Source: Thermoproteota archaeon
Lineage (GTDB): Archaea > Korarchaeota > Korarchaeia > Korarchaeales > Korarchaeaceae
Length of the DNA stretch: 64,000 nt
Direction of reading: 5' to 3'
Assembly: GCA_027491785.1 (NCBI GenBank)
Contig: JAOZGJ010000101.1
Span: 1-64,000, forward strand
This document shows, piece after piece, positions 1-9,986 of the stretch. The position numbers were made by a program, and so were the translations under genes. How positions within the stretch are numbered: the first letter of the stretch is position 1; each line of letters starts with the position of its first letter. The notes under the pieces were generated by a model that worked only from the letters and a program-made list of their open reading frames with translations, was not told where the DNA came from and ran no database searches.

Positions 1-695
1 TCGTTGCAGTGAAAAATTTGAGCTTTAAAGTGAGGGAAGGGATTATATTTGGGCTACTTGGCCCAAACGGTGCCGGTAAGACAACCACCTTAAGGATGAT
101 CTATGGAGCGCTCAGGCCCACATCTGGGACAGCTAAGGTACTAGGTATAAACGTAGTTAAGGAACCTCTGAAGGCCAAGAAGTTGATGGGAATACTTCCT
201 GAGGATACTGGCATCTATCCAAGGTTAACTGCGGAAGAGAACCTAATATACTTTGGAAAGTTAAGGGGAATGAAGGAGGATGTCTTAAGGAAGAGAATAG
301 AGGAGCTCCTAGATATTCTTAAATTGAAGGAGAAGCGTTATGTTATAGCAGACAAGCTATCAAGGGGTCAAAAGCAGAAGGTCGCTTTTGCTAGGGCAAT
401 ATTGGATGAGCCTCCCGTCTTGCTCTTAGACGAGCCAACCTTAGGGGTAGATGTCATGAGCGCTAGGGAAATCAGAAGGCTGATAAAGGAATATGCTTCC
501 TCAGGAAAAACGGTAGTGCTCTCCACTCATAACATGTGGGAGGTAGAGAAGCTATGCGAGAAGATAGGGATAATCAGTAACGGACAACTTAGATATCTGG
601 GAAGTAAGGACGAATTGGAAAAAATCTCAGGAGAGAAGGAATTCGAAGACGTATTCGTCAGGCTTGTGAGGGGGGAGGTTATTGAAGCTGTTTAA
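1..695 (+). CDS. ABC transporter ATP-binding protein (NatA/CcmA-like), 5' end lies outside the window
   Basis: Walker A GPNGAGKTT, signature LSRGQKQKVAFARA, Walker B LLLDEPT; frame is open to the window edge. Confidence 0.93.
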   Translation, partial: VAVKNLSFKVREGIIFGLLGPNGAGKTTTLRMIYGALRPTSGTAKVLGINVVKEPLKAKKLMGILPEDTGIYPRLTAEENLIYFGKLRGMKEDVLRKRIEELLDILKLKEKRYVIADKLSRGQKQKVAFARAILDEPPVLLLDEPTLGVDVMSAREIRRLIKEYASSGKTVVLSTHNMWEVEKLCEKIGIISNGQLRYLGSKDELEKISGEKEFEDVFVRLVRGEVIEAV

Positions 696-2004
696 GTTTA
701 AGGTTAAGGATAAGGGGTCTTCAGGTATAGTTAAATTATCTAGAGGATTCGGACAGGCAGGTTATTCTCTTCCAGACAAGCCTTGGCTGATAGTAGCTTG
801 GAAGGAACTTCTAGAGTCATTTAGGGACAAGAGGACCATGATAAATGTAGTACTCTTGCCTATGATAATAATGCCCATAGTAATAGCCCTTCCAATGATG
901 ATGCTGAGTCCTAAAACGGTTCCTCCCAAGATAATCGTAGTTGTGGAAGATAAAGGAGCGATGGATCTAGCAAGAAGCATAAGAGAGCTGTATAATGAAT
1001 CTAGAGCCTATGTTACAATAACAACAAGCGAGGGTAACTATGTCAGTCTTATTCTAAATGGGGGAGCAGATCTAATCGTTGAAATACCTCCCGGTTTTTC
1101 ACGTAACATCTCACTGGGGAGAAGCGGTTATATAGTCTATTATTACGATCCCTATGGTGCGAGATCTTCCGTTGCCATGGATATGGTACAGGGTATAATA
1201 GGAGAATACTCTGAGAAGATTCTCAGAGAGAGATTGGCAGCGATTAACCTGAGTGAGCAGTATATAAGGCCTATAGCTACGATTGCTAAGCAAGTTACCT
1301 CTACTGGCAAGGTAGCCACGACAGGCGAGGTAATGACTGCTATGATACTCCCTATGATGGTGGGTCTAATAGCCATTACCGGCGCGGGTACTTTCGCTAT
1401 AGACATGATAGCGGGAGAAAGAGAGAGAAAGACTATAGAAGCTTTATTTACCTCTCCAGTTAGCAGAGGAGAGATATTATTAGGGAAATTCGGTGCCTTA
1501 ACAATTTTATCTATCATAAGCGGTGTATCGACCCTCCTTTCAGCGTTAATAGGGATAGGTTTAGCGGTGACATCTCTAACGGAGGCGACAGCGACAGCAG
1601 TAACACAGCCTCAGATATCTCAATTTATAGAAGCTTCTAATCTTCCTTACATAACAGCTGGTATACTGATTACAGTTGCCCTAGGTGGCTTGACAGGTAA
1701 TGCCATAATGGTTATAGCAGCCTCCTTTGCTAAGACATTTAAAGAAGCCCAACAATATGTTGGATTCCTGACTTTTGTTCTAATACTTCCTATGATAGCG
1801 ATACCCTATGCTCCGCAAGGCCTCTATTTCATCCTTAGAGTACTACCTATATCGAGCCTAGCGATGTTTGCGAGGGATATAATCGTTAATCCTGGGGATG
1901 TAATGCCTATAGTAACATCACTCGCTTCATCTGTAATCTACTTAGTTGTATTTCTATGGTTGAGTTCGAAAATGTTCGGAAGAGAGTCTGTGATATATGG
2001 TTGA
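682..2004 (+). CDS. ABC transporter permease (NatB / ABC-2 type)
   Basis: Multiple TM segments, GERERKTIEALFTSPVSRGEILLGK motif typical of ABC-2 permeases, overlaps the ATPase gene. Confidence 0.88.
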   Translation: MKLFKFKVKDKGSSGIVKLSRGFGQAGYSLPDKPWLIVAWKELLESFRDKRTMINVVLLPMIIMPIVIALPMMMLSPKTVPPKIIVVVEDKGAMDLARSIRELYNESRAYVTITTSEGNYVSLILNGGADLIVEIPPGFSRNISLGRSGYIVYYYDPYGARSSVAMDMVQGIIGEYSEKILRERLAAINLSEQYIRPIATIAKQVTSTGKVATTGEVMTAMILPMMVGLIAITGAGTFAIDMIAGERERKTIEALFTSPVSRGEILLGKFGALTILSIISGVSTLLSALIGIGLAVTSLTEATATAVTQPQISQFIEASNLPYITAGILITVALGGLTGNAIMVIAASFAKTFKEAQQYVGFLTFVLILPMIAIPYAPQGLYFILRVLPISSLAMFARDIIVNPGDVMPIVTSLASSVIYLVVFLWLSSKMFGRESVIYG

Positions 2005-2056
2005 GCTATTGTTTAAGTTTTTCAATTACCTTACCCTAACCTTTGCGGTGTTCTAG

Positions 2057-3229
2057 GTGAAGGTCGTTATTGTTGGGTTTGGGTTAGGCGGCTTAGGTTC
2101 AGCGAGGCATATAGCTGAACAAGTTCCAGATGCTAAGATCACCGTAGTAGGGGATGAGAAGCCTTACGTTAGGCATAAGCTAAGGTTAGTAACTCAAGGC
2201 ATGGATTTATGGGTTAATACAAGGCACATAGAGTCCAAAGGAGTCGAGATTCTATTAGATAAGGTAACAAAGGTAAGGAGAGCACAGAAGGAGATCGTGC
2301 TATCAAATGGACAAACCATTCAATATGATTATCTAGTGTTGACAACTGGCTCTAACCCAACGATCCCTTCCAAATTGAAGGGAGGGGACAAATGTGCTGT
2401 ATTTAGGAGGCTTGAGGATGTACATAGATTGATAGATGAGAGACCAAACGAGGTCGCCATAATAGGCGCTAGCTTCGTCGCACTTCATGTGGCTGATGCA
2501 TCAAGAGCAATAGGGGCCAAGCCCAAGGTTATAGTTAGATCTAGGCTGATAAGAAGGAGCCTTGAGCCTGAACTCTCTGCCAAACTAGAAGAGTTCTTGG
2601 CTGAGAAGGGAGTAGAATTCGTTCATGGTAAACCAAAGGAAGTTCATGATGGTAAGGTGGAGCTAGAGGATGGAAGTGATGTGGCTTCTGAAATGACATT
2701 CATGGCAACGGGAGTTTCTCCCGAGATCACCCTAGCAAAGGAGGCAGGACTTGAATTGATGGATGGGTGGGTAATAAAGACAGATAGGCAAGGAAGGACA
2801 TCTGATCCCAATATCTTTGCGGTAGGAGATAATGCTACAGTGATGGATATACTGACAAATAAGCCTATTTACATGGGAATCGGCACGGCCGCGAGTATAA
2901 TGTCCCTAAACGTGGCTAAGGCACTAACAGGATTCAAGGCATCCTATAGAGTTCCTAGGTATCAGAGGGATGTCTTCTTCGGTGGCATTCATATGACATC
3001 AATAGGCTTAACTAGTATAGAAGCGGCTAAAGAAGGATTTGAAGTTGATAGGATGTACCTAAGCGGGGATGGATGGGGAGATCACGCCTATATAGTTTAC
3101 GATAAGAAAACGAAGAAGATTATAGGTTTCAGTTCAATATCAAAGCAGGATGTCGGTTGGAAGAGCATCGACGTTTTAATGGCTATGATTAGAAAATGGC
3201 CCCTGACAAAACTTGGATTTAATATATGA
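2057..3229 (+). CDS. FAD-dependent pyridine nucleotide-disulfide oxidoreductase
   Basis: N-terminal Rossmann GFGLGGLGSA and TSDPNIFAVGDNA FAD motif. Confidence 0.85.
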   Translation: MKVVIVGFGLGGLGSARHIAEQVPDAKITVVGDEKPYVRHKLRLVTQGMDLWVNTRHIESKGVEILLDKVTKVRRAQKEIVLSNGQTIQYDYLVLTTGSNPTIPSKLKGGDKCAVFRRLEDVHRLIDERPNEVAIIGASFVALHVADASRAIGAKPKVIVRSRLIRRSLEPELSAKLEEFLAEKGVEFVHGKPKEVHDGKVELEDGSDVASEMTFMATGVSPEITLAKEAGLELMDGWVIKTDRQGRTSDPNIFAVGDNATVMDILTNKPIYMGIGTAASIMSLNVAKALTGFKASYRVPRYQRDVFFGGIHMTSIGLTSIEAAKEGFEVDRMYLSGDGWGDHAYIVYDKKTKKIIGFSSISKQDVGWKSIDVLMAMIRKWPLTKLGFNI

Positions 3230-3263
3230 AGTGGAAAGCCGTTAAACAGATACCTTTTTCATT

Positions 3264-3728
3264 CTAATATTCTAATCTATCGATTGCGATCTTCGTTTCC
3301 ATAACCTTTTTGGCCGCTATTATCATGAAATAAGCACCCTTCATTGTTTCATCCCTCAGTTCCATTTCCTTAACCTGACTTATGGTGAACCATCCCCAAT
3401 CATCATGCTCCTCCGGCCTTATGACGGGTTCCGCCCTGTCTATTATCGTCGTGTAAAGGGGGATTATGAATTCTACCTTCATCTCAGGATACAGTATTCC
3501 GAAAGTATCGACTGGTTTTATATCAAATGGACTCAGTTTAAAGCCTGTTTCCTCCTTCAATTCCCTTAGAGCGCCTCTTCTAGGAGATTCTCCGTACCTC
3601 AAACTTCCACCTGGGATCTCCCACCTTCCGCCATTCCTCTTGCTCCTTGCCCTCTTCAAGAGGAGAACCATCCCACTTTTGTCAAAGACCACTACACAAG
3701 GTACAACATGCATCTTCGTCTTCTTCAA
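3264..3728 (-). CDS. NUDIX hydrolase
   Basis: Nudix box GGSLRYGESPRRGALRELKEETGF. Confidence 0.93.
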   Translation of the reverse strand: MKKTKMHVVPCVVVFDKSGMVLLLKRARSKRNGGRWEIPGGSLRYGESPRRGALRELKEETGFKLSPFDIKPVDTFGILYPEMKVEFIIPLYTTIIDRAEPVIRPEEHDDWGWFTISQVKEMELRDETMKGAYFMIIAAKKVMETKIAIDRLEY

Positions 3729-4168
3729 GATTTTTCACCGCTAGAAGCGAGGAGCGACTTTTTCTTCTGTTTAGGGGCCTTAGCGAATATCGAAACTATA
3801 ACCATCTGAGTACTGCACAGAGGACACTTATCCTGAGCGATCTTACCGACATAGTCGCCTTCTTTAAATGGCCTTAACATTTTTCTTCCACATTTAGGGC
3901 AATGTAATTCTGTTAATACTTCCTGTTTCTCTTCTTGGAAAGCCAGCCTAGCCTTTGCCATATCATATGCCACTTTAGCGGCAATACCAATACCAGCGAT
4001 TCCCATTAGAATATTGAGGAGGGCATCGTTCATTTTGTTAGATTCGAGGGATTGCATCCCTAAATAGAAGAATAGGAGAGAGATTAGCACTATACCTATC
4101 ATAGACGCTGCCCAGAAAGCATAAAATCCAAAGGAAATCTTTTTCTTCTCTTCAGGCATTGGAGACAC
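3725..4168 (-). CDS. Membrane protein with C-terminal zinc ribbon
   Basis: Two hydrophobic segments, then CPKCGRKML...CPLC. Confidence 0.6.
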   Translation of the reverse strand: MSPMPEEKKKISFGFYAFWAASMIGIVLISLLFFYLGMQSLESNKMNDALLNILMGIAGIGIAAKVAYDMAKARLAFQEEKQEVLTELHCPKCGRKMLRPFKEGDYVGKIAQDKCPLCSTQMVIVSIFAKAPKQKKKSLLASSGEKS

Positions 4169-5294
4169 CCTCTAAAATATTTCCAACCCCCACTGTATTC
4201 CCTATACCAGCGATAAGCACAAAATCCCCTGGGAGAGTCTTAGATTCTATTGCCATTTCTATTCTCTTCAGCACCTCATCCACGGACTTGGCGATTTCCT
4301 CTCTCATTACAGTTATAGCATCCAGTGGATCTTCCTTTATAGCTATAGCATAGAGGGGTATGTTATACTTTGTAGCCACCTCCTCTATCCTGTATTTCTC
4401 AGGACCTGGATCTCCTATAGCTGCACCTATCCCCTCGACGACTTCCGCTGTAGGCTCTCCCTCAAGCTTTGCAGCCGCATCTATCATTATTATTAGGGAT
4501 ACGTTCCCATTTCTTCCTTCAACTATCCTCTCTATGGCAACACCTGGTCTTCCTACCTCCGACCCCGGTCCCTTTGCCTTTATGACGAAAACCCTCCTAC
4601 CCTTAATCTCTACCTCAGCCCCGACTATCTTCTCAGCTACTTCCTCTGGATTAGCGTGATTCATAAGCTTAAGAGCAACCATGGGGCCTATACTATCACC
4701 TATCGGTATCCCTTTTCTGAATGCTTCTCCAGCCTTCCAGTAAGCCTTAGCAGTCCTAAGTATTTCAGGTAGTAGCATTTGTATCTGAGCGATATAAATG
4801 AGGTTCTGGGTCTTCCTACCGAGTATGAAATAATGCCTGACTATCCTGTAGATCATATCTAAGGCTAGGACACCAGCTAATTGATCCCTTAGATTGGATC
4901 TCTTCCAATCATCCGCATTTGGGGCTACTTCTTTCATAAAGTTGTTTAAATGCTCTCTAGAGTTCTCAATTAGGTGCTCTAATCTCTTCACCGCGCCAAA
5001 GGGATCTAGGGTAACGGGTTCTATAATGAAGAACCCTTTTATCCTCTGGAAAAGAGATCTCACTTCTTCCTCAGATTTTCCATATTTAGAGGCTTCTTCC
5101 ACGAATTTAGTAGTAGCATCATTCATGTACTCCTCCAGCTTAGATAGAGCTTTCCTTATCTCGTTAATCCAAAGCTGGGCTTGCAGCTTACTTGCATAAA
5201 ATTGCATCACGGTTATAACCACTAGGAAAAGTATCCATGAAAGCCAATCGCTCTGACCAGTTTGCATGAGCCTCAGGATTGGTTCCTGACTCAA
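4152..5294 (-). CDS. DUF1512-type conserved archaeal protein
   Basis: Long ORF with one N-terminal TM segment; family recognised from memory. Confidence 0.6.
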   Translation of the reverse strand: MSQEPILRLMQTGQSDWLSWILFLVVITVMQFYASKLQAQLWINEIRKALSKLEEYMNDATTKFVEEASKYGKSEEEVRSLFQRIKGFFIIEPVTLDPFGAVKRLEHLIENSREHLNNFMKEVAPNADDWKRSNLRDQLAGVLALDMIYRIVRHYFILGRKTQNLIYIAQIQMLLPEILRTAKAYWKAGEAFRKGIPIGDSIGPMVALKLMNHANPEEVAEKIVGAEVEIKGRRVFVIKAKGPGSEVGRPGVAIERIVEGRNGNVSLIIMIDAAAKLEGEPTAEVVEGIGAAIGDPGPEKYRIEEVATKYNIPLYAIAIKEDPLDAITVMREEIAKSVDEVLKRIEMAIESKTLPGDFVLIAGIGNTVGVGNILEGVSNA

Positions 5295-5336
5295 TATTTC
5301 TCCCTCCTCACGAGACCAATTCCATGATACCTCGTT

Positions 5337-6329
5337 TTAAAACTTCCCGATCAAATCCTTGCCCTTCCTCTCATATCCCTTAACTCTCTCTAGAAGCGCA
5401 ACGTACATCATAGGAAGTAAAGCAGTTATTTCGCCGGGTATGAATGTTCTCTTAGCTTTCTTTGAAACTTTACCCCAACTGATTGCTTCCCTCTCCCTAG
5501 CTCCGCTGAGGCTTCCGTCCCATTCCACAGCAGTAGATATGTAAATTACGTAATCAAGCCCCTCCTTAAATTGATTCCACCATATTGTATGGTGCTTCGA
5601 TATACCGCCTCCCAAGATTAGAGCACCACTCTTTTTCATGGCGAAGGATATATTGGCGAGTTTTAACATGTCTCTGATTAGATCTAAGTAGAAATCCTTC
5701 TCCTGAGAAATTAGGCTCAAAGCTGTTCCAAAGGATGAGTCTAGAATTCCCGGGGAGAAAATGGATATGTGGGATTCATGTGCTGCTTTAAGCAAGGAAT
5801 CTTCACATAGCTGTCCTCCTAGGAAGTGAAGCAATTCGCTTGGAGAGAACCTCTCACCGAGGTTATCTATAGCCTTAGGTAACTCTTCTCTTACGAATTT
5901 CTCTATAACAGGCCCATAGTTACTAAATGGTATGAATATGTTACCGAGCCTGTGGATTCCACGGTCATATAATTCTTCATCATTCGCATCGAACGTACCA
6001 TGGTAATAGTTTGCAAAGCACCTAGCTATGTCATGATCTATTGCCCCACCAGTAGTTATCACGATATCGAAGAATTTTCTCTTAAGCATATCTATTAGTA
6101 ATCCTCTTACACCAGTTGAAACTATATCGGCGGGGAAGGAGAGAAAATTCACGGAATCTTCGTCTTTCAGCATTTCCTCTAGAATATCTACGCCTTCAGC
6201 GATAAATCTAGCTGTGAACCCTCCTGATCTCCCCATTTCATTGATTAAATCGGATATAGTCATTCCTGGATAGGGCCTCATGTCCTTAACAACCAACTCC
6301 ATTTTTATCAGGTAAGGATTCACGGGCAC
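5337..6329 (-). CDS. dys: Deoxyhypusine synthase
   Basis: GTFDANDEELYDRGIHRLGNIFIP and GGGISKHHTIWWN catalytic-lysine region. Confidence 0.93.
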   Translation of the reverse strand: MPVNPYLIKMELVVKDMRPYPGMTISDLINEMGRSGGFTARFIAEGVDILEEMLKDEDSVNFLSFPADIVSTGVRGLLIDMLKRKFFDIVITTGGAIDHDIARCFANYYHGTFDANDEELYDRGIHRLGNIFIPFSNYGPVIEKFVREELPKAIDNLGERFSPSELLHFLGGQLCEDSLLKAAHESHISIFSPGILDSSFGTALSLISQEKDFYLDLIRDMLKLANISFAMKKSGALILGGGISKHHTIWWNQFKEGLDYVIYISTAVEWDGSLSGAREREAISWGKVSKKAKRTFIPGEITALLPMMYVALLERVKGYERKGKDLIGKF

Positions 6330-6347
6330 TAATATAAGGGGATATCA

Positions 6348-6608
6348 TTGGCGGAGGAAAGGGTTGTAAAGGCCTTAAGTGAGTATCTAACGGTTCATGG
6401 GAGGAGGATTCTATCTAATGTAGGAGATCAGAGGGAAGTTAGAATAGAGATCAAAGCTCTCTTCAGATACTATGAGAAAGAGAACAAAGAAGATAGAATT
6501 ACATACCACCTAAATGGATTTAGGTGGAGAGGATGTAGAGCCGAAGGGAATTATATAGTTGTCCCTGTACACGTCATAGAGGAATTCGCTAAGGGGGGAG
6601 GAAAATAG
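6348..6608 (+). CDS. Hypothetical protein
   Basis: 86-aa ORF with TTG start, divergent from dys. Confidence 0.5.
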   Translation: MAEERVVKALSEYLTVHGRRILSNVGDQREVRIEIKALFRYYEKENKEDRITYHLNGFRWRGCRAEGNYIVVPVHVIEEFAKGGGK

Positions 6609-6640
6609 GAAAAGGGAAGAGGAAAAGGGAAGACTACTTA

Positions 6641-7270
6641 GTGGCCTTTGATATGGATGGAACGCTTATTCCCATGGATAGCTCTTGGTCATTCATTCAC
6701 CGTATACTCGGGACTGTTAATGCTGCTTCAATCTATAGGAGGATGTATGAGGAGGGAAAGATAAGTTACAGGAAGTGGGCTGAACTTGATGTCTCTACGT
6801 GGAGAGATAAGGACTTCACCTTGGTCCTTAGTAAGGTAGAAGATCTGAACCTAATGGAGCATGCGAGGGAGTCCATATCGATTCTCAGGGAAAATGGATT
6901 TATAGTCGGCTTGATAAGCTCCGGCTTAGATATAGTGGCTAGGAAGGTGTGTAAAGAGCTAGATATGGATTTCTGTAGGTCAGCTACATTGAAGATAGTA
7001 AACGGCAAAGTCGTTGGTATAGATAAGGAATTAGCTCCAGAGTTGAAGGGATATGTGCTTAGATCCATAGCTAGGGATTATGGTATTTCCCTAAGTAGAA
7101 CGGCATTCGTAGGTGACGGAGATAGCGATCTATCCATTTTTCAGATGGATATAGGATTGAAGATAGCCTTTAGAGCGAGATCGGAACAGATCGTTAGGTT
7201 AGCTGACTATTCAGTGAAAGATCTACTTGAAGCCGCAAAGATACTCCTGATATGGAAAGGTTCGAATTGA
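6641..7270 (+). CDS. HAD-superfamily phosphatase (SerB-like)
   Basis: FDMDGTLIP, SSGLD, GDGDSDLSIF motifs. Confidence 0.85.
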   Translation: MAFDMDGTLIPMDSSWSFIHRILGTVNAASIYRRMYEEGKISYRKWAELDVSTWRDKDFTLVLSKVEDLNLMEHARESISILRENGFIVGLISSGLDIVARKVCKELDMDFCRSATLKIVNGKVVGIDKELAPELKGYVLRSIARDYGISLSRTAFVGDGDSDLSIFQMDIGLKIAFRARSEQIVRLADYSVKDLLEAAKILLIWKGSN

Positions 7271-7274
7271 GTGG

Positions 7275-7291
7275 AAGTAAATCATTTACTT
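7275..7291. promoter_or_regulatory. Inverted repeat abutting the TATA box of the wHTH gene
   Basis: AAGTAAA-TCA-TTTACTT overlapping TATA-like TTTATAT about 27 nt before the start at 7320. Confidence 0.5.
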
Positions 7292-7319
7292 TATATCCCT
7301 CTATCGGAGCTACTATAGG

Positions 7320-8012
7320 ATGAATTGGAAGGTATTCACGCTGGATGATGAGAAAACAAAATTGCTGGGCCAAGAGATATCCAATGAATTAGGTCAGAAG
7401 ATAATAGAACTGCTTAAGTACCCCAAGAGTCCGAACGACTTAGCTAAGGAATTAAATCAGCCTCTAACTACTGTAATATTCCATATAGAAAAGCTAGTTA
7501 ATGCTGGGATTGCGAAGCCTATAGGAAAGATGGCAGGCAGGAGGGGGAGGAAAACGCTCTATACCTTAGTTTCTCCAGCCTTCCTAATCTTGCCTGTGAG
7601 GAAGGATGAGAGGGAATCCTTAATGAGGAACATTATGGAGCGTATGGCTCCTCCTAAGGAAATAATAGCGAGAAGTTTGATAATAGGATTGCTTGTAGCT
7701 ATCTTCATTGTTGGTATGCCTTGGTATCTCTTGGGATACAACGCACCTCAAGCCTTCAAGGCAAAAGTTGCAGCGACCACTACCAAGGCCAAGCCTGTAC
7801 CCCTAACTGAAACCATACCTACCGCCACGACATGGACAGGGGAGAAAGGAGGAACTAAGCAACCAGATTTGACCGCTACTTCATCTAAGACAAATCAAGA
7901 TCTCATGATAATGCTGATCTTTGGAGTAGCTGCCTCTCTCTTAGCTGCGCTGATCACCGCATTATGGATTCTCCATCGAGAGGGTCACCTTTACAGTGAA
8001 CATAGCCCTTGA
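7320..8012 (+). CDS. Membrane-anchored winged-HTH (ArsR-like) regulator
   Basis: N-terminal wHTH (SPNDLAKELNQPLTTVIFHIEKLVNAGI) followed by two TM segments. Confidence 0.75.
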   Translation: MNWKVFTLDDEKTKLLGQEISNELGQKIIELLKYPKSPNDLAKELNQPLTTVIFHIEKLVNAGIAKPIGKMAGRRGRKTLYTLVSPAFLILPVRKDERESLMRNIMERMAPPKEIIARSLIIGLLVAIFIVGMPWYLLGYNAPQAFKAKVAATTTKAKPVPLTETIPTATTWTGEKGGTKQPDLTATSSKTNQDLMIMLIFGVAASLLAALITALWILHREGHLYSEHSP

Positions 8013-8214
8013 ACCTCCTGACATAGTTCGGGCAGCCCATACATATTAGGAAGCTGACCCTCTTCTCTAGTACCGGGCAATCGACAGCGTCTTTAGAGAA
8101 CTTAGATATTACCTTATTTCCATATAAATTTTTTAATTTTTCCTTATATTCCTTGGAAACCCTAATGGCTCTTTGCAACTTCACGACCGGTAGCTCATAT
8201 TTATGATCGGACAT
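7954..8214 (-). CDS. Hypothetical Cys-containing protein
   Basis: DCPVLEKRVSFLICMGCPNYVRRFKGYVHCKGDP; 3' end overlaps the convergent regulator gene. Confidence 0.55.
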   Translation of the reverse strand: MSDHKYELPVVKLQRAIRVSKEYKEKLKNLYGNKVISKFSKDAVDCPVLEKRVSFLICMGCPNYVRRFKGYVHCKGDPLDGESIMR

Positions 8215-8265
8215 CAGAAGGGCACCTCTCCGCTAGATTATTATGGCTCACCCATTAGAAGTAAT

Positions 8266-8949
8266 ATGCTTTACCTTCTCTTTGATTTTTGGAGAACTAT
8301 AGTAGATCCTCCAGATCTAGATTATTACTATAGATACAGAGTTGATAAGCTACTCGAGGTAAGTGGAAAGAGCGACAACTCTTCCGTGGATGAACTGCTA
8401 CCTATATATAAAAGGATATTGGATCTCTTTGATTCCAAAAGGAAAGCCAGTAGTATAGAAATTCCAGCTAGATTAGAGGTCTTAACTTTTCTCAGTCATA
8501 TAGGAATTGAAAGGCTTAGAGAAGAGCACATGAAGGCCTATGCTGCCCCTATGGTGGACCTGACAACGCTTAAACCTGGAGCCAAGCAAGTCCTCGAATA
8601 CCTTTCCAAGCGGGATTTCAATATGGCAATAGTTTCTAACACACCTTACCACGATATGGTGGTAGAGAAGTTAAGAAAGGAAGGCGTGCTCCAATTCTTC
8701 GACTCCGTCATATCTTCGCACAGAGTGGGGGTTAGGAAACCTCGGCAATTGATATTCGAATATGCATTAGAATCAATAGGAGGTAGCGTTAACAAGGCTG
8801 TTATGATAGGAGATTCACCCTACGAGGATATAATGGGCGCTAAGCGTTTAGGCATCAGAACCATATGGATGTTCAGAGAAGGATTTGATGTACCTCCATC
8901 AGATGGTATGATTAAGAGCTTGAGGGAATTACCTAGGATATTAGGGTGA
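8266..8949 (+). CDS. HAD family hydrolase
   Basis: LLFDFWRTIVDPP, MAIVSNTPY, GDSPYEDIMGAKRLGI; start placed at ATG 8266, where the HAD motif begins. Confidence 0.8.
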   Translation: MLYLLFDFWRTIVDPPDLDYYYRYRVDKLLEVSGKSDNSSVDELLPIYKRILDLFDSKRKASSIEIPARLEVLTFLSHIGIERLREEHMKAYAAPMVDLTTLKPGAKQVLEYLSKRDFNMAIVSNTPYHDMVVEKLRKEGVLQFFDSVISSHRVGVRKPRQLIFEYALESIGGSVNKAVMIGDSPYEDIMGAKRLGIRTIWMFREGFDVPPSDGMIKSLRELPRILG

Positions 8950-8953
8950 TCTC

Positions 8954-9247
8954 TTGAGGAGGAGGCTACTGGATCTATTGGCCTGTCCGTCCTGCCATCA
9001 CTTTCCTCTAAAGCTGGTGGTAGAAACTGAAGAAGAAGTGGAAGGTCTACCTTCTATACCCGAGAAACCTTTATGCGAGAAATGGTGCGCTTACGCTGAG
9101 TCCAAGCCGAAAGATCCTGCTCTCTGCTTTGAATGCATGAAGAAAGACATAATATCAGGTAAGTTAATCTGCGAGAATTGCGGAGCAGAGTACATGATAG
9201 AGGCAGGAGTTCCGAGAATGCTGAAACCAGGCGTTGACAAATCGTAA
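8954..9247 (+). CDS. Trm112-like zinc-binding protein
   Basis: LLDLLACPSCHHFPL ... LICENCGAEYMIEAGVPRML. Confidence 0.75.
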   Translation: MRRRLLDLLACPSCHHFPLKLVVETEEEVEGLPSIPEKPLCEKWCAYAESKPKDPALCFECMKKDIISGKLICENCGAEYMIEAGVPRMLKPGVDKS

Positions 9248-9280
9248 TAACTACTCGCTCAATATCAGGGCGGTGGGAAG

Positions 9281-9796
9281 GTGCCTAAGATAGTTATAGT
9301 TAAGGGGGATATTACCGAGATGGAGGTGGATGCTATAGTTAACCCGGCAAATACCCACCTCTTGATGGGAGGTGGGGTAGCTGGAGCTATAAGGAGGAAA
9401 GGTGGTGAGGACATACAGAGAGAGGCCCTTAGAAAGTCGCCTATCAATATAGGAGAAGCAGTAGAGACGACAGCTGGGAATCTCAAGGCTAAATATGTGA
9501 TACACGCTCCAACTGTTAGATCTCCTGGAGGCAGGAGCAATCCCGAGTTTGTGAGAAAGGCTGTAAGAGCGGCAATAAGGAAGGCCGAGGAATTGGGACT
9601 TAGGAGTATAGCCTTCCCGGCCATGGGGGCTGGTATAGGCGGCGTACCTGTAGATATAGCAGTTAAAATAACTTTAGAGGAAGCATTAATGTCCAATCTC
9701 GATAAAGTCATACTGGTAGCTTGGAGCGATGAGGATTTCAGGATATTCCGGCATGTGACCTCCAAGATAGGTGTAAGAGCTTATATAGAGAAATAG
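9281..9796 (+). CDS. Macro domain (ADP-ribose binding) protein
   Basis: GDITEMEVDAIVNPANTHLLMGGGVAGAI. Confidence 0.92.
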   Translation: MPKIVIVKGDITEMEVDAIVNPANTHLLMGGGVAGAIRRKGGEDIQREALRKSPINIGEAVETTAGNLKAKYVIHAPTVRSPGGRSNPEFVRKAVRAAIRKAEELGLRSIAFPAMGAGIGGVPVDIAVKITLEEALMSNLDKVILVAWSDEDFRIFRHVTSKIGVRAYIEK

Positions 9797-9866
9797 GTTT
9801 CTCTTGAGCCATGCATCGAGATATGAGATAAAAATTAATATAGGGAGCTACTATCTACCTAGATGG

Positions 9867-9986
9867 CGGGGCGTAGCTCAGCCTGGCAGAGCGGCCGGCT
9901 GTAGAGGGCGCCGGGTGGCGCTCCGTCAGCGGCCCGTTCTCACAGATACCGGCAGGCCGGGGGTTCAAGTCCCCCCGCCCCGACCA
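9867..9986 (+). tRNA. tRNA-Tyr(GUA) with 43-nt intron (9905-9947), encoded CCA
   Basis: Acceptor CGGGGCG/CGCCCCG (C1-G72, A73 archaeal Tyr identity), D stem GCTC/GAGC, anticodon stem GCCGG/CCGGC, T arm GGGGG-TTCAAGT-CCCCC, CCA 9984-9986; bulge-helix-bulge with central helix CTGT/ACAG and 3-nt bulges AGA and ATA at position 37/38. Confidence 0.95.
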
